Below are positions 27,005 through 35,991 of a stretch of DNA of 64,000 bases, piece by piece. The DNA is from Holophagales bacterium (GTDB lineage Bacteria > Acidobacteriota > Thermoanaerobaculia > Multivoradales > Multivoraceae), in assembly GCA_009837885.1 (NCBI GenBank), contig VXSP01000009.1:23045-87044 (forward strand), given 5' to 3'. Position 1 is the first letter of the stretch, and each line of letters starts with the position of its first letter. The notes beneath the pieces were generated by a model. The model was given only the letters and a program-made list of their open reading frames with translations, was not told where the DNA came from and searched no databases. The position numbers were made by a program, and so were the translations under genes.

Positions 27005-28945
27005 CTACATCCGCTCGGGCAGCGGCACGCCCAAAATCGCGCCGAGCGCCTCGAGTGAGCGCTCGAAGACCTGGGTCACCGCGAGCCGGGCATCCCGGAG
27101 GTCCGCGTCCTGTTCGTGCAGGATGGGATGGCGGTGGTAGATCGCGTGGAACTTCTGGGCCATGTCGACTGCGTGCCGGGCGATGAGGGAGAGTTCGAGC
27201 GTCGCCGCCGCCCGTTCGACGACTTCCTGGCACTGGGAAGCGAGCAGCACGAGGTCCCAGAGGTCGTCGGACCAGACGCCGGCGGGCAGGCTGGCGACGC
27301 GGCTCCCGGGGACCTCCTCCGCCAGACCCTCCTCGCGCAGGCGGCGGCGGATGTTCCTGGCGCGCACGATGGAGTACTGGAGATAGGGGCCCGACTCGCC
27401 TTCGAACGAGGTGGCGTCGTCGATGTCGAAGGCGATCACGCGCGTGGTCGTGGCGCGGGCCATGAAGAAGCGCAGCGAAGCCGTGGCGATCTGGCGGGCC
27501 AGGACGCCTATGTCCTCGCCGGCCGCCTCGCCGTCGCCGTCGGCGGCCCGCCGCTCCAGGATCTCGTCCCTGCTCTTCGCTTCGAGCTGATCGAGCAGGT
27601 CGTCCGCCTTGACGCCGATGCCCTTCCGGCCCGACATCTCGAGCCTCGCATCGCCTGAGAACCCCAGGCGCTCGGCGGTCTTCGCCGACAGGGCGACCAT
27701 CTCGTACGCGAAGTGGATGCTGGCCCGGGCCTCGTCCTGGTGTCCGAGCGCTTCCAGGCCGGCGCGGACGATGCGCTGCAGGTAGGCCTGCCGCGCGTCG
27801 ATCACGTTGATCACGCGGGAGCCCTCTCCGAACCGCTCCCTGTCATCGTCGCCGGCGTCCGGTTCCGCCGGCGCGGTCTCCCATAGCGGACCGCCGTCGA
27901 ACCGGGCGTACTCGAAGTCGCGTCCCAGCAGGCCGAACTTCCAGAGCTGGTAGGCGATGTCCTTGCCGACGTAGGTCACCGTGCCGTCGGAGCGGACGAT
28001 CACCTTGTCCGGGTCCTCCAGGCCCTGGAACTCCTCGCTGTCGGCCAGCGGCATGACCCAGCAGCCGGCGTTCTTGCCGCTCTCTTCGAACCGGACGGCC
28101 CCGGTCTCCTTCAACTGCTCGAAGGCGGCGACGAAGAAGTCCAGGCGGAGAATCTCGCTCTCGCGGGTCAGCAGGTCGTAGTCGATGTCGATGCGGGCCA
28201 TCGTGGCGAGATGCCGAATGACGATCCGCCGGGCGACGAGCCGGCCGGCCTCGGCGCGCCGGCCCTCTCCCGCTTCCAGTGCGTGGAGGGTGCGCCGGCG
28301 GAGTTCGAGCCGCTGCGGATCGCCTTCGTACCAGCGGCCAACCTCGCTGTAGATGTCCCAGCAGACGTAGTCGAACGGCTCGGGCAGAGCCTCGATATCG
28401 GCGACCGAGCAGCCGCGCAGGTCGAGGAAACCGACGACGACGTCGGCGACCTGCACGCCGGTGTCGTCGATGTAGTTCTGGACTTCCGTGGTCTGGCCGA
28501 GGCGGCGGAGCGCCCGCGCCAGGACGTCGCCGAGCACGGCGTTGCGCAGATGGCCGATGTGCGCCGCCTTGTTCGGATTGATGTTCGTGTGTTCGACGAT
28601 CACCTTGGCCTGGGAGTCGACGGCCGCGGATCGCGCCACAGGATCCGCGTCGATCATCGCGGCTGCGAACCGGCTCCTGCCGAGGTGGAAGTTGACGTAG
28701 CCGGCGCCTTCGACCGTCACCCGCTCGAAACCCTCGGGCAGCTCGAGACACTCGACGAGGCGCTCCGCGATCTTCCGTGGCGCCTGGCGCAGCTCGCGCG
28801 CGAGGTGCAGGGCGCAGGGGCTCGCGAGGTCGCCCAGACGACGTTGAGGCGGCACTTCGACCACCGGGTCGTGATCGAGTCCGAAGGCCCGCGAGAGGGC
28901 GCTCCGCAGCGCGCCGGCGACGATGGTTCTTTCGCGCTGCAGCAT
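27005..28945 (-). CDS. argS: Arginine--tRNA ligase ArgS
   Basis: 646 aa class I aminoacyl-tRNA synthetase. An N-terminal arginyl domain (GDLASPCALHLARELRQ) precedes the HIGH-type motif NPNKAAHIGHLRNAVLGD, EVQNYIDDTG, the KMSK-equivalent region MSGRKGIGVKADDLLD, and the C-terminal DALR anticodon-binding domain ending FERSLEALGAILGVPLPERM. Transcribed divergently from the glycan cluster, 84 bases away. Confidence 0.96.
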   Translation of the reverse strand: MLQRERTIVAGALRSALSRAFGLDHDPVVEVPPQRRLGDLASPCALHLARELRQAPRKIAERLVECLELPEGFERVTVEGAGYVNFHLGRSRFAAAMIDADPVARSAAVDSQAKVIVEHTNINPNKAAHIGHLRNAVLGDVLARALRRLGQTTEVQNYIDDTGVQVADVVVGFLDLRGCSVADIEALPEPFDYVCWDIYSEVGRWYEGDPQRLELRRRTLHALEAGEGRRAEAGRLVARRIVIRHLATMARIDIDYDLLTRESEILRLDFFVAAFEQLKETGAVRFEESGKNAGCWVMPLADSEEFQGLEDPDKVIVRSDGTVTYVGKDIAYQLWKFGLLGRDFEYARFDGGPLWETAPAEPDAGDDDRERFGEGSRVINVIDARQAYLQRIVRAGLEALGHQDEARASIHFAYEMVALSAKTAERLGFSGDARLEMSGRKGIGVKADDLLDQLEAKSRDEILERRAADGDGEAAGEDIGVLARQIATASLRFFMARATTTRVIAFDIDDATSFEGESGPYLQYSIVRARNIRRRLREEGLAEEVPGSRVASLPAGVWSDDLWDLVLLASQCQEVVERAAATLELSLIARHAVDMAQKFHAIYHRHPILHEQDADLRDARLAVTQVFERSLEALGAILGVPLPERM

Positions 28946-29029
28946 CGGGGGCGCAGCCTATACCTCCCGGGTGGCGCGATCCGTGCCGGACGGGTTGAGC
29001 CAGAATACGGACGTGCGAGGATCGACGCC

Positions 29030-30832
29030 ATGACGAGACGCGAGCGGCCGTGGCCCCCGACCGTGCCTGACTCGGTGGTCGCCCGGCGGGTTCTCGTCCT
29101 GGCGCCTCACTACGACGACGAGGTGCTCGGCTGCGGGGGGCTGTTGCTTCAACTTGCCGCGGGCGGCGCGGAGATCGTCTGCGCCTTCCTGAGCGATGGT
29201 TCGGGAGGGGGCGAGGGCCCCCCGGAAGGGATGAGCGGCGGCGACTACTCGGCGCTGCGGCGCGCGGAGTCCGAGGCCGCCTCGGCCGCGCTTGGTATCG
29301 GCCGAGTGGAGCATGTGGGCTACCGGCGGGGCTTCCCGGACGGCCGTCTGGTCTCTTCGTTGGCCGAGCTCACCGGGCAGATCGAGGCGTTGCTTGAGGC
29401 CGGCCGTCCGGACCTCGTCCTGGTGCCTTCACCGCTCGAAGTCACCACCGACCACCAGGCCACCTTTCGTGCATTGCACGAGGCCCTGATCGCCCGTCGC
29501 CGGGGAGGGGCGGACGGGAACGAAGCTTCGGACGATTCGTCGCCTGGTGACCTGTTGCTCCGCGTCCTCTGCTACGAAGTGAACCATCCCTTCTACCCGG
29601 ATCTTCTGGTCGACGTCACGGCCGAGATCGACGGGATCGCCGCGGCGATGGCCCACTACCGGAGCCAGCAGGAGCGCCACGACTACCTCGATTCCTGCCT
29701 CGGCCTGCGCCGCTTCCGCGCGCACAGCCTGCCGCGGGAGTGCGGGTCGGCTGAGGGCTACTGCCAGTTGAAGGCGAGCGACTTCACCACCCGTAGCCCG
29801 GCTCAGCTCATCGCCCATCTGGGAGGCGTTCCGGCGCTGGTCGAAGTGGATTCGCCGCGCCGGGTCTCGATCGTGGTGAGAACGTACAACCGACCGCGCC
29901 GCCTGGCCGAAGCGCTGGCGAGTCTGGCCCGGAGCACTTACCGGAACGTCGAGACCGTGCTGGTGAACGACGGGGGCCGCCGGCCCGAGGTGCCGGACGG
30001 CTTTCCGTTCTCGCTGGTGCGCGTCGAACACGAGTCCAACCGCGGCCGCGCCGCGGCGGCGCAGGCGGGCGTCGAGGCGGCGACCGGTGACTGCATCGGG
30101 TTTCTTGACGACGACGACCTGCTGGCGCCGGAGCACCTCGAGTCCCTGACCTCGCTGCTCCGCGGCGACGTCGACGTCGCCTACAGCGACGCGGCCGTGG
30201 TCACCTACGAACCGACCGTTGGCGGCTACCGGGAGTCGAGCCGGGGCCTCCCCTACAGCCGGGACTTCGACCGCGGGATCCTGCTGCTGGACAACTACAT
30301 TCCATTTCACACGGTGCTGATGACCAGGGATGCCCTGGAGAGGGCTGGTCCCTTCGACCTCGGGTTGCCGGCCTTCGAAGACTGGGATCTGCTGATCCGG
30401 CTGTCGCGTTCGTCTCCGTTCGTCCACCTCGCGCGGACGACCTGCGAGTACCGGCACTTCCTGGGGGGCGCCGGCGGCGGGTCCTCGGGAGGCCACGCCT
30501 TGGGCGGAGCGGCGTCCGGGCGACACGACTTCGAGGCTCTGAAGGCGCGGGTGCTGGCCAAGTACGCGGACGAGCTCGATGCGGAATCACTGGCGGGCGC
30601 GGTGACCCGAATGCGGCGCGAAGCGGTGCTGGCCGCCGCGGCGGCGCGGTCGATGCTGAGGAAGACGCAGGCGGAGCTCGAACTCGTCCAGGCATCCAAT
30701 CGCGCGCGTGGAGCGGAGGTGGAGCGGCTCCACCTCCGCGAGCGCGATCTGATGGCGGAGATCGAGAAGATGAGGTCCACCCGTGCCTGGCGGCTGCACG
30801 AAACCCTGCAATCCTGGCGCGGTTCCGGGTGA
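29030..30832 (+). CDS. PIG-L family deacetylase fused to GT2 glycosyltransferase
   Basis: 600 aa two-enzyme fusion. Residues ~20-260 match PIG-L/LmbE zinc-dependent N-acetylglucosaminyl deacetylases: the usual PHPDDE appears as APHYDDEVLGCGG, with SPLEVTTDHQATF carrying the downstream His. Residues ~280-530 are a GT-A fold glycosyltransferase: VSIVVRTYNRPRRLAEAL, VLVNDGG, the metal-binding GFLDDDDLLAPEH, and PAFEDWDLLIRLSR. The C-terminus is a coiled coil ending KMRSTRAWRLHETLQ. It would deacetylate an N-acetylated sugar and extend a glycan. First gene of the plus-strand glycan cluster; the open frame upstream is antisense to argS and rejected. Confidence 0.85.
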   Translation: MTRRERPWPPTVPDSVVARRVLVLAPHYDDEVLGCGGLLLQLAAGGAEIVCAFLSDGSGGGEGPPEGMSGGDYSALRRAESEAASAALGIGRVEHVGYRRGFPDGRLVSSLAELTGQIEALLEAGRPDLVLVPSPLEVTTDHQATFRALHEALIARRRGGADGNEASDDSSPGDLLLRVLCYEVNHPFYPDLLVDVTAEIDGIAAAMAHYRSQQERHDYLDSCLGLRRFRAHSLPRECGSAEGYCQLKASDFTTRSPAQLIAHLGGVPALVEVDSPRRVSIVVRTYNRPRRLAEALASLARSTYRNVETVLVNDGGRRPEVPDGFPFSLVRVEHESNRGRAAAAQAGVEAATGDCIGFLDDDDLLAPEHLESLTSLLRGDVDVAYSDAAVVTYEPTVGGYRESSRGLPYSRDFDRGILLLDNYIPFHTVLMTRDALERAGPFDLGLPAFEDWDLLIRLSRSSPFVHLARTTCEYRHFLGGAGGGSSGGHALGGAASGRHDFEALKARVLAKYADELDAESLAGAVTRMRREAVLAAAAARSMLRKTQAELELVQASNRARGAEVERLHLRERDLMAEIEKMRSTRAWRLHETLQSWRGSG

Positions 30833-30854
30833 GGGCGACGATGGGAGGGCGCCG

Positions 30855-32147
30855 GTGACCCGCGTCGGCCTGGTGTGCAGCGAAGCGCTCGGGGAGCGCG
30901 CGGCCGGCATCGGCATCCGCTACCTGGAAATGGCGCGGCGTTTGCCGGGGTTCGGCTTCGAGGTCGCTCTGGTTTCGCCCTGGCGTTCAAACGAGCCGCC
31001 GGAGTTGCCGGCCCTGTCCGGCGAGACGCGACCCGTCGAGGCGCGCCGGTTCGACTCCGCGCCGCTGCCGGAACTGTTGAGTGACTGCGACGCCGCCGTC
31101 GCCCAGGGTCAGTTGGCGAACGACGTGCTTCACCTGGTGCCCGACCTGCCAACCGCAATCGATCTCTACGACCCCTTCCTCGTCGAGAACCTGAGTCATC
31201 TGTCGACTCTGGGGCTCGACCCCTACCGGAACGATCACCGGAGTTGGGTCCACCAACTGTCCCGCGGCGACTTCTTTCTCTGTTCCTCTCCTGAGCAGCG
31301 GTCGTACTACCTGGGCTTCCTGACCGCTCTCGGGCGGGTGAACCCGCATCGCTACCGGGACGACCCAGGCCTCTCCGGCCTGATCGCGGAGGCGCCGTTG
31401 GGCGTGCCGGATCCGCTGCCCGAACACCGGCCGCTGCTGCCGCCGCGCGCGGACGGAGAGCGGCGTGTGCTGTTCGGCGGGTTGTATGACTGGTACGACC
31501 CGGAGCCTTTGCTCGAGGCGTTCGCCGCTCTGCCCGACCCGAACGCGAGACTACTGTTCGTGCGGCAGCCGCCGGGCGCTCAGGCGCCGCAGCGCCTGCT
31601 GGCGGAGGTGGAGGCGCGCAGCCGGCGGGAAGATCCGCACCGCATCGGCTTCCTCGACTGGGTGCCCTTCGAGCGCCGCTACGACCTGCTGCGAGACGTG
31701 GACGCGCTCGCCGCCTGCCATCGGCCCGGGCTGGAGACCGACCTCTCCCTGCGCACGCGGTTCCTCGACGCGCTCGCGGTCGGCTGCCCGGTGCTCACCA
31801 CGGAGGGCGGAACGGTGCCGCGGCTGCTGCGGGAGTGGGACGCGGGACTCGTCGTTCCCTGTGGCGACGTCGAGGCGCTCCGTGCCGGCCTCGCCGAGCT
31901 GGTAGCCGGCGGCGGGGAGGTCGAAGGGCGGGCGCGCCGCGGTCGGGAGCGGGTTCTGCTCGACTACTCCTGGGAGCGCACGCTGGCCCCGCTGGTGACC
32001 TTTCTTTCGTCGCCGCGTAGCGACCCGACCAAGGCCGGGTTCGCCTTCCGGCCGGAGACGGCGGCGCCGGCCGACGACGCGGGTTTCCGCCTGCGGCGCT
32101 GGGTGCGGACGCGGCTGGCGGGCGCCCTCCCGGCGGGCCGGTCATGA
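30855..32147 (+). CDS. Glycosyltransferase (GT4-like)
   Basis: 430 aa, GT-B-like. The N-terminus VGLVCSEALGERAAGIGIRY and LEMARRLPGFGFEVALVSPW is the donor-side Rossmann start. The C-terminal domain has HRIGFLDWVPFERRYDLLRD, RTRFLDALAVGCPVLTTEGG and AGLVVPCGDVEALRAGLAEL, typical of group 1 transferases. Start GTG with GGGAGGG eight bases upstream. The stop overlaps the next glycosyltransferase (ATGA). Sugar donor and acceptor are unknown. Confidence 0.85.
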   Translation: MTRVGLVCSEALGERAAGIGIRYLEMARRLPGFGFEVALVSPWRSNEPPELPALSGETRPVEARRFDSAPLPELLSDCDAAVAQGQLANDVLHLVPDLPTAIDLYDPFLVENLSHLSTLGLDPYRNDHRSWVHQLSRGDFFLCSSPEQRSYYLGFLTALGRVNPHRYRDDPGLSGLIAEAPLGVPDPLPEHRPLLPPRADGERRVLFGGLYDWYDPEPLLEAFAALPDPNARLLFVRQPPGAQAPQRLLAEVEARSRREDPHRIGFLDWVPFERRYDLLRDVDALAACHRPGLETDLSLRTRFLDALAVGCPVLTTEGGTVPRLLREWDAGLVVPCGDVEALRAGLAELVAGGGEVEGRARRGRERVLLDYSWERTLAPLVTFLSSPRSDPTKAGFAFRPETAAPADDAGFRLRRWVRTRLAGALPAGRS

Positions 32148-33457
32148 GCGACCGGGTCGAAAGCGTCGACATCCTGGTGGTGAGCTGGAATGGTCGGCGG
32201 CACCTGGAGACGCTGCTGCCGGCGCTCGAAGCGCAGCGCGATCCAGGCGCCGCCGTGGGGATCAGGCTGTTCGACAACGGGTCGACGGACGGAACGGCGG
32301 CCTGGGTGCGTTCCAGACACCCCCGGGTCGATCTCGTGGAGCATCCGGTCAACCTCGGGTTCTCCGCCGCGAACAACCGTCTCGCGGAGGCCAGTTCGGC
32401 CGACGCGCTCGTGCTGGTCAACAACGACACGCGGCCGCGGCCGGACTGGCTCGCCGAACTCGTGGCCGCAGTACGCGCTGCGCCTCCGGATGTGGCCGCG
32501 CTGTCCGGCTGCATCGTCGACTGGGATGGGGAGCGCCTCGACTTCGGGCGCGGCGTCATGGCCTTCGATGGCCACGCCTTCCAGCTCGACTACGGCCGCC
32601 TCCTGGAGGACGTGGAGACCCCGGCCGAAGGCGCTGAACTGCTCTTTCCCTGCGGCGGCAACATGATCGCGCGCCGCGCCGCCTTTCTTTCGGCCGGGGG
32701 CTTCGACGAGAGCTATTTCGCCTACCTGGAGGACGTCGATCTCGGGTGGCGGTTCTGGTCGGGCGGCGAACGTGTGCTGTCGGCGCCGCGGGCCGTCGTC
32801 CACCATCGCTCGAAGGCGACGAGCAATCTGCTGGGCAACGCCAACCGGGGTCTGCTGTTCGAACGCAACGCCTACTTCACGGCCTTCAAGAACTACGACG
32901 CCGAGCTTTGGCCGCAACTGATGCCGGCGGTCCAGTTGACGTTGCTTGCGCGCACGCAGCACCTGCTTGCCCGCTGCAACCCCAACGGCGACGTGCTGGC
33001 GCAGGATCCCTTCCGCACGGTTGTGGACGGGAGCGGGAAGGCGTCCGCCGATCGCGGCGCCGTGCCTCGCGGCGGCGCCGGCGCGGCTCCGCGGGGCCTG
33101 TGGCAGCGGGCGCGTGACGTCGTCGCCCTGCGGACCCGACTGAGAAGGCTCGCTAGACGGTTGGGCGGCTTGCCCGCCGGTGCGCCGGCCGTCGTCGACG
33201 ACCAGACCGTTGCTCAGGTCCGGGCGCTGTCGGCGATCGTCCGTGGTCTGGACGGCGCCTCGGAACAACGGCGCCTGGTGCAGGCCCGGCGGCGGCGGCC
33301 CGATCGGGAGATCCTGGAGCGTTTTCCGCTGTACGTGGTGCCGACCTATCCCGGCGACGAGCAACTGTTCGCGAGCGAAGGCTTTGAGGCCCTGTGGCCG
33401 GCGGACCTGGATCCGGTTCGCCTGCGTCTGGACGACGTGATGGAGATGGAGCGGTGA
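32144..33457 (+). CDS. Glycosyltransferase family 2 (rhamnosyltransferase-like)
   Basis: 437 aa. The GT-A domain (1-~270) has VDILVVSWNGRRHLETLLPA, LFDNGSTDGTAAW, the NNDTRPRPDW metal-binding segment, GFDESYFAYLEDVDLGWRFW and a following HHRSKAT. This layout resembles bacterial rhamnosyltransferases of the WbbL type. A ~160-residue C-terminal extension of unknown function ends in an acidic, coiled-coil-like tail. Overlaps both neighbours, so it is in one operon with the other transferases. Confidence 0.85.
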   Translation: MSDRVESVDILVVSWNGRRHLETLLPALEAQRDPGAAVGIRLFDNGSTDGTAAWVRSRHPRVDLVEHPVNLGFSAANNRLAEASSADALVLVNNDTRPRPDWLAELVAAVRAAPPDVAALSGCIVDWDGERLDFGRGVMAFDGHAFQLDYGRLLEDVETPAEGAELLFPCGGNMIARRAAFLSAGGFDESYFAYLEDVDLGWRFWSGGERVLSAPRAVVHHRSKATSNLLGNANRGLLFERNAYFTAFKNYDAELWPQLMPAVQLTLLARTQHLLARCNPNGDVLAQDPFRTVVDGSGKASADRGAVPRGGAGAAPRGLWQRARDVVALRTRLRRLARRLGGLPAGAPAVVDDQTVAQVRALSAIVRGLDGASEQRRLVQARRRRPDREILERFPLYVVPTYPGDEQLFASEGFEALWPADLDPVRLRLDDVMEMER

Positions 33458-34434
33458 CCGGGCCGCCGGAGTGGAGCATCGTCATTCCGACCTTCGACCG
33501 GTTGCCGGCGCTGAAGGAAGTACTGGAGGCCGTCCGTGGCCAGGAGGGGCCCGCGTTCGAAGTCGTCGTGGTCAACGACGGCAGCACGGACGGCACCGCG
33601 CCCTGGCTCGACGAGCGCGCTTCGGGGGGCAGCGCCGGTGGGCCGGAGCTGCGGGTCCTTCATCAGGAGAACCAGGGGCCCGCGGTGGCCCGGAACCGCG
33701 GCGTGGCGACGGCCCGGGGCCGCTGGGTGGCCTTCCTTGGGGACGACACTGTCCCCGGTCCGGGATGGTTGGCCGCACACCGCCGAGCCCAGGAGGAGCC
33801 GCTGGCGCGGGCGATTCGCGCGGAGGGCGGTTGCGTCGGCGTCATCGGCCGCACCGACTGGCACGAACGGATGCGGCGCACGCCCTTCCTCGACTACATC
33901 AACGAGAACGGACTGCAGTTCGGATTCGCCCTGATCGAGAATGACGACGACGTGCCGTTCAACTTCTTCTACACGTCGAACCTCTCGATCGACCGCGAGG
34001 CGATGGCGGCGGAGCCCTTCGACCCGGCGTTTCCGTTCGCGGCCTGGGAGGACGTCGAAGCCGGATACCGCCTGGCCGGGCGCGGCCTGCGCCTCCTGTA
34101 CCGGCCCGAGGCGCGTGTCGCTCACGACCATCCGACGGGTCTCCAGCGGTTCGCGAAGCGGCAGTACCGCGCGGGATACTCCGCGGTCGTCTTCTTCCGG
34201 CGGCATGAGCAACTCGGCCCTTTCCTCGGGTTCCACGACGGCGAGCCCCCTCCGGCCGGCGGCGCTCGCGACCGGGCCGTGCAGTGGCTGCAGGAGCGGT
34301 TGGCGCGGACGTTGCAGGGTTTTCCGGTCAGGCTGCCCCGGCTGTGGGAGAGGACGATGCGATATCACTATCTGGAAGGTCTGAGGAACGGCTGGTCCGA
34401 CGGCGTCGGTCTGGATCGGGGAGGTGCATCGTGA
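33454..34434 (+). CDS. Glycosyltransferase family 2
   Basis: 326 aa GT-A enzyme: WSIVIPTFDRLPALKEVLEA, VVVNDGSTDGTAPWLDE, NRGVATARGRWVAFLGDDTV, and AAWEDVEAGYRLAGRG as the acceptor/catalytic segment. The C-terminus contains RFAKRQYRAGYSAVVFFRRH, probably membrane-associated. GTG start within a GTGA overlap with the previous gene. Likely acts on the same surface glycan as its neighbours. Confidence 0.85.
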   Translation: MTGPPEWSIVIPTFDRLPALKEVLEAVRGQEGPAFEVVVVNDGSTDGTAPWLDERASGGSAGGPELRVLHQENQGPAVARNRGVATARGRWVAFLGDDTVPGPGWLAAHRRAQEEPLARAIRAEGGCVGVIGRTDWHERMRRTPFLDYINENGLQFGFALIENDDDVPFNFFYTSNLSIDREAMAAEPFDPAFPFAAWEDVEAGYRLAGRGLRLLYRPEARVAHDHPTGLQRFAKRQYRAGYSAVVFFRRHEQLGPFLGFHDGEPPPAGGARDRAVQWLQERLARTLQGFPVRLPRLWERTMRYHYLEGLRNGWSDGVGLDRGGAS

Positions 34435-35351
34435 GTTCGAAAGCAAACGCGGCTCTGATGGCGCTACCGTTGGCCGGTTTGCTGGGCCTCGGCCTGGCGG
34501 GCGGCGCCGAAGCAGGTGCCGGCGGGCATGGCGGAACGGTTCCGGTCGTTCAAGCCCTCGCGGTTCAGGCGCCGGTCGCGGTCGAGGCCAGCGAGCGGGC
34601 TCGCCGGGGAGACGGCGACCGGCGCAAGGGCCGCCGGTCCCGCACCTACGTGCGGCCCTACTACGGTTCCTTCGGCTGGTATGGCGGCTTCGGTCCCTTC
34701 TGGCCCTACGCCTGGTCGCCGTACTACTACGGGTACGGACCCTACGGCTGGGCTTCCGGAGCGGTCGGCTACGCGGACGCCGGTGCGCTCGACATCAACA
34801 CCCGGCCCAAGAAGGCCTCCGTCTATGTTGACGGCGAGCTGGTCGGTCGGGTTGACGGCTTCGACGGCTTCCCGCGCTACCTCTGGTTGCGCGACGGCAG
34901 CTACCGGATCGCGATCTTCATGGAGGGCTACGAAACCCTGGAGCGCCGGATCCGCGTGCAGCCGGGTGTGGTTGTCCGGATCGACGAGGATCTCGTCCCG
35001 GGGACCGCGGAACGGCCGCGGCCCGCGCCGCCGAAGCCGCCCTCGGCGCCTCCGGCCCCGGAAGGCGAGTCGTGGAGGGTCGAGAACCGCGGCCGTCCGA
35101 TCGAGCAGGACCAGCGGCGAGAGCCGGCCCGGCTGCGGGTCGAAGTCGTGCCTGCCGACGCCGTCGTCTACCTGGACGGCCGCCTGCTCGGGAGCGGCGC
35201 GGAACTGGCGAGCCTCCACTCGGCTCTGATCGTGGATCCCGGTGCCCACCGGCTCGAGGTGATTCGTCCCGGCTACGCAGCCGAAGTGCGAGGGTTTGAA
35301 GCCGAGCAGGGAGAAGATGTTTCCCTGCGCATCGTGCTCCGGGAGGAGTGA
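34431..35351 (+). CDS. Exported PEGA-domain protein
   Basis: 306 aa. The N-terminal signal peptide ends near GGAEAGAG. A strongly aromatic Tyr/Trp/Gly/Pro-rich stretch follows (RPYYGSFGWYGGFGPFWPYA, ~78-97, continuing to ~120). Two PEGA domains come next: VYVDGELVGRVDGF...DGSYRIAIFMEGY (~125-190) and VYLDGRLLGSG...PGAHRLEVIRPGY (~235-300), joined by a Pro-rich linker. PEGA domains are surface or periplasmic beta modules, and the aromatic stretch may bind wall or glycan. GTG start overlaps the glycosyltransferase stop, linking it to glycan synthesis. Confidence 0.8.
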   Translation: MSSKANAALMALPLAGLLGLGLAGGAEAGAGGHGGTVPVVQALAVQAPVAVEASERARRGDGDRRKGRRSRTYVRPYYGSFGWYGGFGPFWPYAWSPYYYGYGPYGWASGAVGYADAGALDINTRPKKASVYVDGELVGRVDGFDGFPRYLWLRDGSYRIAIFMEGYETLERRIRVQPGVVVRIDEDLVPGTAERPRPAPPKPPSAPPAPEGESWRVENRGRPIEQDQRREPARLRVEVVPADAVVYLDGRLLGSGAELASLHSALIVDPGAHRLEVIRPGYAAEVRGFEAEQGEDVSLRIVLREE

Positions 35352-35398
35352 ACTTCTTTCGGGAGAAGTGAACCTCCGCCTCGCGTCGACATAGAAAA

Positions 35399-35411
35399 GT
35401 AGCCATGCTAC
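35399..35411. promoter_or_regulatory. Short palindrome next to the ogt start
   Basis: GTAGC-CAT-GCTAC is a perfect 5-bp inverted repeat directly before the ogt ATG. It could be an operator or a leader hairpin controlling initiation. No known regulator matches by eye. Confidence 0.3.
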
Positions 35412-35412
35412 C

Positions 35413-35991
35413 ATGACTCCCGTGGTGCATGAACTCGCGAGCCGTGCCGGGTCGCGCGCCGGTGCGCCCGCCTGGCCAGCGCCGCGCGCCGCCGAACCGT
35501 TGCGGGTGCTGGTCGCCTCGCCGCTCGGTTCGCTGGGGCTCGAGTTCATCGGTCGACTGATCACCCGGCTGGTCATCGCGCCGAAGGGCGCCGAGAAGGC
35601 GCTGTTCACTTCCCTGGGGTCGGTGGAGACGACCGATTTCGTCGACGAGGCCCTGGGCCGTCTGTCGGAGTACTTCGCCGGCGCGCGGAGGAACCTCGAT
35701 CTGCCCTACGACCTCGATCGGACCGGGATCGATGCCCTGTCCCGGCGCATCTTCGAGGAGACGGCCAGGATTCCCTACGGGCATACGCGCACCTACCGCA
35801 ACGTGGCTACGTCATCCGGCCAGGCGGGGGCCTACCGCCTGATCCGTTCCCGGTTGATGGCCAACCCCTTGCCCATCCTCGTTCCGTGCCACCGGGTGGT
35901 GCCGCGCAGGAGCGGTCCCGGCTCCTACATCGGCGGCGAGAGGCGCAAGGCGCAACTGCTCGCCCTGGAACGCAAGCACGCCGAGGACTAG
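35413..35991 (+). CDS. ogt: Methylated-DNA--protein-cysteine methyltransferase
   Basis: 192 aa suicide DNA-repair protein that transfers alkyl groups from O6-alkylguanine to its own cysteine. The active-site motif PCHRVV lies in LPILVPCHRVVPRRS, followed by SYIGGERRKAQLLALE. The helix-turn-helix region IPYGHTRTYRNVATSSG precedes it. Converges with the epimerase gene so tightly that the two stop codons overlap (CTAG). Confidence 0.92.
   Translation: MTPVVHELASRAGSRAGAPAWPAPRAAEPLRVLVASPLGSLGLEFIGRLITRLVIAPKGAEKALFTSLGSVETTDFVDEALGRLSEYFAGARRNLDLPYDLDRTGIDALSRRIFEETARIPYGHTRTYRNVATSSGQAGAYRLIRSRLMANPLPILVPCHRVVPRRSGPGSYIGGERRKAQLLALERKHAED

Noticed and set aside
27116-27658. A plus-strand open frame within argS
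   Set aside because: Antisense to conserved argS sequence; composition-driven.
28211-29029. Upstream in-frame extension of the PIG-L/GT2 gene
   Set aside because: It is antisense to argS, whose protein is clearly real, and the deacetylase domain begins naturally at the ATG at 29030.
35352-35369. ACTTCT-TTCGGG-AGAAGT hairpin after the PEGA gene as a terminator
   Set aside because: Six weak pairs with no following T-run. It may arise from a small local duplication of the GGGAG(A/G)AGTGAAC sequence.
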